A stretch of DNA of 64,000 bases from Nonomuraea coxensis DSM 45129 (GTDB lineage: Bacteria; Actinomycetota; Actinomycetes; Streptosporangiales; Streptosporangiaceae): positions 8,402,501 to 8,466,500 of the forward strand of contig NZ_CP068985.1 in assembly GCF_019397265.1 (NCBI RefSeq), written 5' to 3'. The position numbers were made by a program, and so were the translations under genes. Positions within the stretch are counted from its first letter, which is position 1. Every line of letters starts with the position of its first letter. Positions 58,253-64,000 of this stretch are shown here, one piece after another. Under the pieces are notes generated by a model that saw nothing but the letters and a program-made list of their open reading frames with translations, made no database searches and was not told where the DNA came from.

Positions 58253-59020
58253 GTGACGGCACGCCCGGATCAGCCCTTCCGCACCCCGGGCGGCCGCGCC
58301 CGCCTGGCGCGGCGGTTCTTCCTCGCCTTCGGCGTCGTCTCGGTCGTGCTGGTGGTGGCGCTGGCGTACGGCGTCCCGTTCGGGCCGCTGTGGGTGGCGC
58401 TCGCGGTGGCCGGCTGCCTGGCCTGGGCGCTGATCCGCGACCGTCCGCGCCCCGAGGCCGTCCGCCGCGTGGCCGGCGCGACGGTCGTGGTCCGCGCCGG
58501 CGATCTGCTCGCCGAGCCGGGCGAGCTGGTGGTGGGCTGCGGCGACACCTTCGACCTGGACGCGGGGTCACTGGGCCCGGCCTACGACGGCGGCCCCGAG
58601 CGGCTGGAGGAGGAGCTGGACCTGGCGCTCGCCACCCGGGTGCCGACGTCGGTGGAGTCGCGCGAGGCCAAGCCCGAGGGGCGGCTGCGGCGCTACCCGA
58701 TCGGCACGGTGGCGGTGCTCGGCGGCGGCGGGCGCCGCGTCCACTGCCTGGCCTGTACGCGCATGGGCGCGGCCCCGTCCCTGGACGATCTGTGGACGGC
58801 GCTCGGCCGCCTGTGGACGGCGGTGCGCGACAGCGGCGCCGAGCGCGTGGCGGTCCCCCTGCTGGGGGCCGAACTGCCGATCGGCAGGGACGTCCTGGTC
58901 AGGCTGATCGTCCTGTCGTTCGAGGCGCAGGCTCAGGTGGCGCCGGTGTGCCGGGAGCTGGTCGTGGTCGTGCCGCCCGGGGAGAATCTCGATCTTCCGG
59001 ATCTGGGGACGAACTTCTAA
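58253..59020 (+). CDS. Membrane-anchored macro-domain protein (ThsA-macro/DUF6430-like)
   Basis: The 255-residue protein has two membrane helices (about residues 21-42 and 44-61) followed by a cytosolic macro-like domain. Diagnostic segments are VVVRAGDLLAEPGELVVGCGDTFDLD, YPIGTVAVLGGGG, DDLWTALGRLWTAVRDSG, VAVPLLGAELPIGRDVLVRLIVLSF and CRELVVVVP. This is the order seen in the TM-macro type of Thoeris ThsA proteins, which respond to ADP-ribose-derived signals made by a TIR protein. No TIR gene is in the window, so it is an orphan; it may act in another nucleotide-signal route. GTG start. Confidence 0.72.
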   Translation: MTARPDQPFRTPGGRARLARRFFLAFGVVSVVLVVALAYGVPFGPLWVALAVAGCLAWALIRDRPRPEAVRRVAGATVVVRAGDLLAEPGELVVGCGDTFDLDAGSLGPAYDGGPERLEEELDLALATRVPTSVESREAKPEGRLRRYPIGTVAVLGGGGRRVHCLACTRMGAAPSLDDLWTALGRLWTAVRDSGAERVAVPLLGAELPIGRDVLVRLIVLSFEAQAQVAPVCRELVVVVPPGENLDLPDLGTNF

Positions 59021-59075
59021 GGCGTGATCAGCGTCACATGGTGCAACAAGCGCATATGTGAGGCTGGTGAGATAA

Positions 59076-59840
59076 GTGACATTAGGTCGCATCTTCATCG
59101 CGGTAGCCGCTGTGGCGGCCCTCGCGCTCGGCACCGACGGGACCGCCGCCGCCGCGGCCGAACCCCAACGACCGGCCGAGACCCGGGTCACCCCGGGAGC
59201 GTACGAGAGCGCCCAGGACGAGCCGGAGTGCGTCCGGATCCGGGGCGCGAAGGCGTGCGTCGGCCCGGACGGCAGCGACCGGCCGGGCATCACCGTCGAG
59301 GACACCGCCGGCGACCGGCTGCACGCCGCCGTCGAGTACTACCAGCACGGCTACCTCGGCACCGAGCACGTCATCCACAACCTGGCCGGCAGGGGCCAGG
59401 TCCGCGGCAACCGGGAGATCGGCAAGGTCGTCACCTTCCGGGCCGCGCTCTACCGGGGCGACCGCCGGGTCAAGTACGGCCGCTGGAAGACCGTCCAGAA
59501 CGTCGCCAAATATCCGATCAAGCGGGACACCCGGGTCACCCCGGCCGCCGCCCGCGCCCGCGCCGAGGTCTGCACCACCGTGCGCGGCGCGGCCATGACC
59601 TGCTTCGCCGAGCGCAAGTCGGCGTACGTGCTCGCCTGCGACGTACGGGCCGACAAGTACCAGGCCCGCGCCGAGTACTTCGTGGGCGGCGACCCCACCA
59701 CCCGCTTCGAGATCCGCCAGCTCGCCGGCGCCGGCACGTGCGGCAAGGCCGAGCACGGGGAACTCGCCATCAGCATGTACCGGGCCGTCCTCTTCGACGG
59801 CAGCCACCGGGTCGGCGACCAGCTCTACAAGTACAACTGA
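59076..59840 (+). CDS. Secreted protein with a duplicated domain, unknown function
   Basis: This 254-residue protein has a Sec signal (MTLGRIFIAVAAVAALALG, cleavage near AAAA at about residue 27). The mature part consists of two related halves of about 85 residues, each with a Cys pair near the start (ECVRIRGAKAC; VCTTVRGAAMTC), a YY/EYF strand and a LYRGDRRV or LFDGSHRV hairpin near the end. The halves look like an internal duplication of a beta-rich domain. A rare TTA codon is the third codon (59082-59084), which suggests bldA-tRNA control. No family is recognised. Confidence 0.7.
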   Translation: MTLGRIFIAVAAVAALALGTDGTAAAAAEPQRPAETRVTPGAYESAQDEPECVRIRGAKACVGPDGSDRPGITVEDTAGDRLHAAVEYYQHGYLGTEHVIHNLAGRGQVRGNREIGKVVTFRAALYRGDRRVKYGRWKTVQNVAKYPIKRDTRVTPAAARARAEVCTTVRGAAMTCFAERKSAYVLACDVRADKYQARAEYFVGGDPTTRFEIRQLAGAGTCGKAEHGELAISMYRAVLFDGSHRVGDQLYKYN

Positions 59841-60448
59841 GCCCGGCGGGGCGGCCGGGCCGGCTCGCGGTGGACCAGCAGGTACCGCCAGAACAGCAGC
59901 CGCCTGATCCGCGCCCCGGGCAGCAGCCCGGCCGCCTCCCGCCTGATCTCCGCCAGCGTCATCTCCGGCCGCCGCACGGGAGCCGGCGGGACGGCTTCCC
60001 GCCCGCGTTCGCGCACGGCGACGGCGGCCCGCGCCACCGCGTTGACCGGGACGGCGGCCAGACTCCACGCGAGGTCCGCCGCCGACCGTTCCCGGTAGCA
60101 GCCGAGGATGGCGAGCACCCCGCCGGGCGCCAGCGCGCCCCGCAGCCGGGAGACCGTCGCGAACGGCACGTGGTGGATGCTCGCCAGGCACGAGACGAAG
60201 TCGTAGTGCCCCTCGGGCAGCTCCAGCTCCGTGATGTCCGCGTGCAGGAACCGGGGCCCGCCGCCGGCGCCCCGCGCCGCCTCGATCACCTCCGCGCTCG
60301 GGTCCACGGCGTCGACCTCGATGCCGCGCGCCGCCAGCCGCCGGGCGAACCGCCCGGTGCCGCAGCCGACGTCCAGCGCCCGCGCGCAGCCCGGCGGCAC
60401 CCGGCGCAGCAGCGTCCGGTGGTAGTGATCGTTGTGGTCGAACGGCAT
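59825..60448 (-). CDS. Class I SAM-dependent methyltransferase
   Basis: The 207-residue protein has PFDHNDHYHRTLLRRVP at the start, motif I LDVGCGTGRFARRL, the acidic Asp in VDAVDPSAEVIEAAR and post-I DFVSCLASIHHV, a small-molecule methyltransferase type. The ATG at 60448 is set by a TAGGAT box (60456-60461, minus strand) seven bases upstream. Its end overlaps the convergent secreted-protein gene by 16 bases. Substrate unknown. Confidence 0.85.
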   Translation of the reverse strand: MPFDHNDHYHRTLLRRVPPGCARALDVGCGTGRFARRLAARGIEVDAVDPSAEVIEAARGAGGGPRFLHADITELELPEGHYDFVSCLASIHHVPFATVSRLRGALAPGGVLAILGCYRERSAADLAWSLAAVPVNAVARAAVAVRERGREAVPPAPVRRPEMTLAEIRREAAGLLPGARIRRLLFWRYLLVHREPARPPRRAQLYL

Positions 60449-60469
60449 GCGCCCGATCCTAGGAGGCCC

Positions 60470-60502
60470 TGAAAGTTTCACGTCCGGTTGACCGGGCCGG
60501 AC
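60470..60502. promoter_or_regulatory. Operator candidates between the methyltransferase and glycosidase genes
   Basis: TGAAAGTTTCA (60470-60480) is a perfect 11-base palindrome of the GAAA-N-TTTC type, which resembles sites described upstream of actinomycete xylan- and arabinan-degrading genes. GTCCGG-N9-CCGGAC (60482-60502) follows directly. Both lie about 80-110 bases before the secreted glycosidase. Confidence 0.5.
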
Positions 60503-60581
60503 ACCGCGCCACATGATCCTCATGCCTCCTGGTCAGGAGGGGGCGTCGAGTGATGACCGCTATCCGTGGCGAGGTGCTTCG

Positions 60582-62624
60582 ATGCCGAGATCCCTGTTAC
60601 CGGCCGCGTCCGCGGTCCTGCTGGCGCTGACCGTGCTCAACGCGCCTCCGGCGCGGGCCGCCGCCGATCCGTCCCCTGTCGCCGTGACCGTCAACGCGCG
60701 GGCCGCGCTCGCCACCGTCCCCGAGACCGGCATCGGCACGAACCATGCGATCTGGGACTCGAACCTGGGTACCGACGCCACCGCCGACACGCTGAAGGCC
60801 GCGGGCGTGAAGCTGCTGCGTTACCCGGGCGGCTCCTACTCCGACATCTACCACTGGGAGACGCACACCGCCCCCGGCGGGTACGTCGCCCCGAACACCG
60901 ACTTCGACACGTTCATGCGCGGCGTCCGCCGTACCGGCGCGCAGGCGATGGTGACCGCCAACTACGGCACCGGCACCGCCGCCGAGGCCGCCGCCTGGGT
61001 CCGCCAGGCCAACGTCACCAAGGGCTACGGCATCAAGTACTGGGAGATCGGCAACGAGAACTACGGCAACGGCCACTACGGCAGCGCCTGGGAGGCCGAC
61101 GACCACGCCGACAAGAGCCCGGCCGAGTACGCCCGCCACGTCGTCGCCTACGCCGACGCGATGAAGGCCGTCGACCCCACCATCAAGATCGGCGCGGTGC
61201 TGACCACCCCCGCGAACTGGCCCGACGCCATCGTGGGCGAGGGCGACGACGGGAGCTGGAACAAGGTCGTGCTGTCCGCCGCCGGCTCCAAGATCGACTT
61301 CGTCATCCTGCACTGGTATCCCGGCGCCCTCGACCGGGCCGGCCACGTTCCCGACATGATCCGGCTCACCCGCGAGCAGCTCGCGGCATACGCGGGCGCG
61401 GGCGCCGACCGGATCGGCATCGCGATGACCGAGTTCAACACCGGCAGCAGCAGCAACGGCACCAACACCCAGCCGGGCGCGCTGGCCGCCGCCGACGCCT
61501 ACGCCACGCTGCTGGCCAACGGCGTGTTCACGGTCGACTGGTGGAACGTCCACAACGGCATCGGCACGGTCACCGAGGTCGAGGGCCACACCGACTACGG
61601 CGACTTCGGCCTGCTGTCGAGCGGCACGTGCACCGCCGACGGCTCGGTGTGCGAGCCGGCGCTGAACACCCCGTTCGCGCCGTACTACGCGCTGCAGATG
61701 GTGAGCAGGTTCGCCCGGCCCGGCGACCAGTTCGTCAGGGCGGCCACCGACCAGCCGAAGGTCACCGCGCACGCCGCCCGCCGTCCCAACGGGGACCTCG
61801 CCGTGATGCTCGTCAACACCTCGTCCGACACCTCGTACCCGGTCACGATCGGCTACGAGGGCTACCGCCCGGCCTCGGGCGCGCCGACCGTGCTGACGCA
61901 CACCAACGGCGCGACCGCCATCACGACCGCCACGTCGGGGACGGCGACGGCCCAGACCCTGCCGCCGCTCTCCCTCACCACGCTCGTGCTGCGCCCGGCC
62001 GCCTCGCAGGCGGGCCTTCCCGGCGCGCCCGGCCGGCCCAAGGCCACGAACGTCACGGACCGGGCCGCCACGATCACCTGGCCCGCCGCCTCCCCCGGCG
62101 CCCGCCCGATCGCCAAGTACGAGCTCCACCGCCAGAACGGCGCGATCACCGAGCAGCTCGGCGAGACCTCCGGCACCTCGTTCACGGTCGGCAACCTCAC
62201 CCCGGGCACCCGCTACACGGTCAACGTGATCGCCAGGGACACCGGCGGCGGCCTGTCCTGGTCCTCGCCGCCGCTGACGTTCACCACCGGCACGCCCGCG
62301 ACCAGCTCCTGCTCGGTCCGCCTGACGAACGTGACGGACTGGGCGAGCGGCTACGTCGGCAGCCTCGACATCACCAACCGCGGCGCCCCGCTCAACGGCT
62401 GGACGCTCAGCTTCGCCTGGCCCCGGACGTGGCAGAGCCTCGGCAGCGGCTGGGGCGCCGTGTGGACGGAGACCGGCTCCCAGGTCAAGGTCGTCAACGA
62501 CCCGGCGAGCCCGGCCCTCGCGACCGGCGCCACGGTCACCGTCGGGTACGTCGGCAACTACGGCGGCCCGAACGTCCTGCCCGCCGTCTTCACCCTGAAC
62601 GGCACCGTCTGCCGCACCGAGTGA
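60582..62624 (+). CDS. Secreted alpha-L-arabinofuranosidase-like glycosidase with FN3 and CBM2 modules
   Basis: This 680-residue extracellular enzyme has a Sec signal (to about residue 27), a clan-A TIM-barrel with the acid/base Glu159 (WEIGNENYG) and nucleophile Glu284 (AMTEFNTGS), a beta-sandwich (about 380-480), an FN3 linker domain (about 485-575: AITWP, YELHRQNG, GLTPGTRYTVNV-type pattern) and a C-terminal CBM2 cellulose-binding module (CSVRLTNVTDWASGYVGSLDITNRGAPLNGWTLSF, two Cys). The layout is that of GH51-like plant-polymer enzymes; arabinan or arabinoxylan is the probable target. A weak GGCGAGG site precedes the ATG. Confidence 0.85.
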   Translation: MPRSLLPAASAVLLALTVLNAPPARAAADPSPVAVTVNARAALATVPETGIGTNHAIWDSNLGTDATADTLKAAGVKLLRYPGGSYSDIYHWETHTAPGGYVAPNTDFDTFMRGVRRTGAQAMVTANYGTGTAAEAAAWVRQANVTKGYGIKYWEIGNENYGNGHYGSAWEADDHADKSPAEYARHVVAYADAMKAVDPTIKIGAVLTTPANWPDAIVGEGDDGSWNKVVLSAAGSKIDFVILHWYPGALDRAGHVPDMIRLTREQLAAYAGAGADRIGIAMTEFNTGSSSNGTNTQPGALAAADAYATLLANGVFTVDWWNVHNGIGTVTEVEGHTDYGDFGLLSSGTCTADGSVCEPALNTPFAPYYALQMVSRFARPGDQFVRAATDQPKVTAHAARRPNGDLAVMLVNTSSDTSYPVTIGYEGYRPASGAPTVLTHTNGATAITTATSGTATAQTLPPLSLTTLVLRPAASQAGLPGAPGRPKATNVTDRAATITWPAASPGARPIAKYELHRQNGAITEQLGETSGTSFTVGNLTPGTRYTVNVIARDTGGGLSWSSPPLTFTTGTPATSSCSVRLTNVTDWASGYVGSLDITNRGAPLNGWTLSFAWPRTWQSLGSGWGAVWTETGSQVKVVNDPASPALATGATVTVGYVGNYGGPNVLPAVFTLNGTVCRTE

Positions 62625-62626
62625 CC

Positions 62627-63640
62627 TCAGCCCAGGAAACGCCGGTCGTACGGCACCGCGTGCGCCGTACGACCGGCGAAGCCGGTGGTGGTCGTCGCCA
62701 TGAACAGCGAGTTGAGCAGCGCCTCCTCGACCGCGTCCATGACGGCGGCGAACAGGGGGTCGAGCGCCGCGTCCGGCACCGCCGGGACGCCGGGCGGCGC
62801 GGTGCTGAAGGCGATCGCGTAGTCGCCGCTCCCCTGCGCGTACGAGGCCCCCACCCGCCCCATGGCGAACACCGCCCGGCGCGCGAGACGGCCGAGCCGG
62901 CGCGCGTCGAGCGGCGCGTCGGTCGCCACCACGATCATGCACGAGTTCCCCGGAGGCTCCGGCCGCCGCACCCCCGGGACGACCTCCTCCACCGGCACGG
63001 GAACGCCCCGCACGGTCAGCACGCCGCCGAAGTTGGCCTGCGCCAGCGCGCCGACCGTCGCCTCGCTCCCGCCCGCCGTCACGCGGCGCGACGAGGTGCC
63101 GACGCCCGCCTTGAAGCCGAGCGCCGTCGTCCCGGTGCCCGCGCCCACGCACCCCTCGGCGGGCAGCCCGCCGCTCGCCCCTTCCAGCGCGTCGAGCACG
63201 TGCCGCTCGGTGATCGGCCGGCGCCGGATGTCGGACAGGAACCCGTCGTTCGTCTCCCCCACCAGCGGGTTGAACGACACCCCGTCAGGGCGGCGCCCCA
63301 TCAGGTACGTGAGCACCGCGTCGGCCGCCCGGAACACCGACAGCGTGGCGGTCAGCACGACCGGCGACTCCAGCACGCCCAGCTCGTCCACCTGGGTGGA
63401 GCCGACGAGCTTGCCGTACCCGTTGCCGGTGTGGACCGCCGCCGGCAGCCCGCCCTCCGCCAGGCGCTCGGGGACGATCGCGGTGACCCCGGTGCGCAGG
63501 TCCGCGCCGTCGTCCACGGTCGTGTGCCCCACCAGGACGCCGTTGACGTCGGTGATCGCGTTCAGCGGGCCGGTCGGCAGCGCGCCGATGACGACCCCGA
63601 GCGAGCGCGCCCGCACCCGCCCACCCCCGTGAGCATGCAT
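62627..63640 (-). CDS. P1 family peptidase (DmpA/BapA-type aminopeptidase)
   Basis: The 337-residue protein is a self-cleaving N-terminal-nucleophile hydrolase. It has LNAITDVNGVLVGHTTV, GNGYGKLVGSTQVDELG, NDGFLSDIRRR, GCVGAGTGTTALGFKAG and the cleavage/nucleophile site at Ser233 in GNSCMIVVATDAPLDARRL. Such enzymes release N-terminal D- or beta-amino acids or small amides. It converges with the glycosidase gene and lies 25 bases after the response regulator. The ATG at 63640 follows a CAGAAT box by seven bases. Confidence 0.9.
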   Translation of the reverse strand: MHAHGGGRVRARSLGVVIGALPTGPLNAITDVNGVLVGHTTVDDGADLRTGVTAIVPERLAEGGLPAAVHTGNGYGKLVGSTQVDELGVLESPVVLTATLSVFRAADAVLTYLMGRRPDGVSFNPLVGETNDGFLSDIRRRPITERHVLDALEGASGGLPAEGCVGAGTGTTALGFKAGVGTSSRRVTAGGSEATVGALAQANFGGVLTVRGVPVPVEEVVPGVRRPEPPGNSCMIVVATDAPLDARRLGRLARRAVFAMGRVGASYAQGSGDYAIAFSTAPPGVPAVPDAALDPLFAAVMDAVEEALLNSLFMATTTTGFAGRTAHAVPYDRRFLG

Positions 63641-63665
63641 GCGCCACATTCTGCTGGACGCGGCC

Positions 63666-64000
63666 TCAGCGGCCGTCGTCGAGGGTCAGCAGGCCGCGGC
63701 GGAAGGCGGTCGCGACGGCCGCGGCGCGGTCGTTGACGCCGAGCTTGGCGTAGATGTGCAGCACGTGGCTCTTGACCGTGGCCTCGCTGATGAACAGGCG
63801 GGCCGCCGCCTCCCTGTTGGTGGCGCCGTCCGCGATGAGCCGCAGGATCTCCAGCTCCCTGGCGCTCAGCGGGTCGGCGGGCGTGCGCACCTGCCCGAGC
63901 AGGCGGGTGGCGACCGACGGCGACAGCACGGCCTCGCCGCGCGCCGCGGTGCGGACCGCCCGCGTCAGCTCGTCGCGGCCGGTGTCCTTGAGCAGGTAGC
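63666..64000 (-). CDS. NarL/LuxR-type response regulator (partial, cut by window edge)
   Basis: Only the C-terminal 110 residues are inside the window. They begin with YLLKDTGRDELTRAVRTAARGEAVLSPSVATRLL, the end of a receiver domain with its conserved Lys, and continue into a LuxR helix-turn-helix (LSARELEILRLIADGATNREAAARLFISEATVKSHVLHIYAKLGVNDRAAAVATAFRRGLL). The 5' end lies beyond base 64000. The P1 peptidase gene follows 25 bases downstream. Confidence 0.92.
   Translation of the reverse strand, partial: YLLKDTGRDELTRAVRTAARGEAVLSPSVATRLLGQVRTPADPLSARELEILRLIADGATNREAAARLFISEATVKSHVLHIYAKLGVNDRAAAVATAFRRGLLTLDDGR

Noticed and set aside
57700..59840. A complete Thoeris defence operon
   Set aside because: No TIR-domain gene is present in the window, so only an orphan effector-like protein can be claimed.

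Overview
The window is chromosomal DNA from a high-GC, filamentous-type actinomycete, most like the Streptosporangiaceae (Nonomuraea or a relative). The pointers are very high GC with strong third-position GC, dense two-strand gene packing, a BldC protein, DUF3073 and DUF6458 proteins, a purF-purM-DUF3073-valine dehydrogenase-hypothetical-bldC gene order like that around Streptomyces coelicolor bldC, and very frequent leaderless promoters (a TANNNT box 6-8 bases before the start codon). No rRNA, tRNA, CRISPR array, insertion sequence, prophage or integrase was seen. This looks like core and semi-core chromosome, not a mobile island.

Layout. 0.1-10.3 kb: prolyl oligopeptidase and aldo/keto reductase pair, a large kinase-like/flippase membrane protein, a molybdopterin oxidoreductase, a lipoprotein hydrolase divergent from a PadR repressor across a textbook PadR palindrome, a GNAT enzyme and a small membrane protein. 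10.3-15.9 kb: VOC protein, methyltransferase, acyl-CoA dehydrogenase behind two near-identical palindromes, MBL hydrolase, DUF6458, Dabb protein, NUDIX-type regulator. 16.1-19.7 kb: a three-gene 2-oxoacid dehydrogenase operon (E1alpha, E1beta, E2). 19.9-23.8 kb: purS, an anti-sigma-type ATPase, purQ, purL. 23.9-35.4 kb: collagen-like secreted protein, membrane class III nucleotide cyclase, DUF418 protein, Crp-type regulator, MFS exporter, MTHFR-like protein, a chimeric PAS/TetR remnant, an ABC exporter behind a SoxR-like box, and a PhoX-type phosphatase.

35.5-45.3 kb: sterol-carrier-like protein, proline-rich DUF4190 protein, a MarR-SDR chimera, purF-purM, an inserted CGNR regulator/hydrolase pair, DUF3073, valine dehydrogenase, a conserved unknown and bldC. 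45.4-52.9 kb: TetR and LacI regulators, a small unknown, a cell-wall amidase coupled to a GH20 hexosaminidase, a response regulator-pyrD-GNAT operon and a tautomerase-fold protein. 52.9-64.0 kb: lipoamide dehydrogenase (E3), SDR plus ECF sigma factor, an LRR-like protein, membrane proteins including an orphan TM-macro protein of the Thoeris ThsA-macro type, a duplicated-domain secreted protein, a methyltransferase, an arabinofuranosidase-like secreted enzyme with FN3 and CBM2 modules, a P1 peptidase and a response regulator cut by the window edge.

How the genes fit together: five purine genes (purS, Q, L, F, M) give most of the middle of IMP synthesis. Valine dehydrogenase, the E1/E2 operon, Lpd and acyl-CoA dehydrogenase form a plausible branched-chain amino acid to acyl-CoA route. 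BldC, three genes with TTA codons, the cyclase/Crp pair and several one-component regulators connect the region to developmental and stress control. The most unusual content is two independent in-frame gene chimeras that look like deletion fusions (MarR-SDR and PAS-TetR), the orphan TM-macro protein, and a set of clear palindromic operators that each sit on the promoter of a single target gene.
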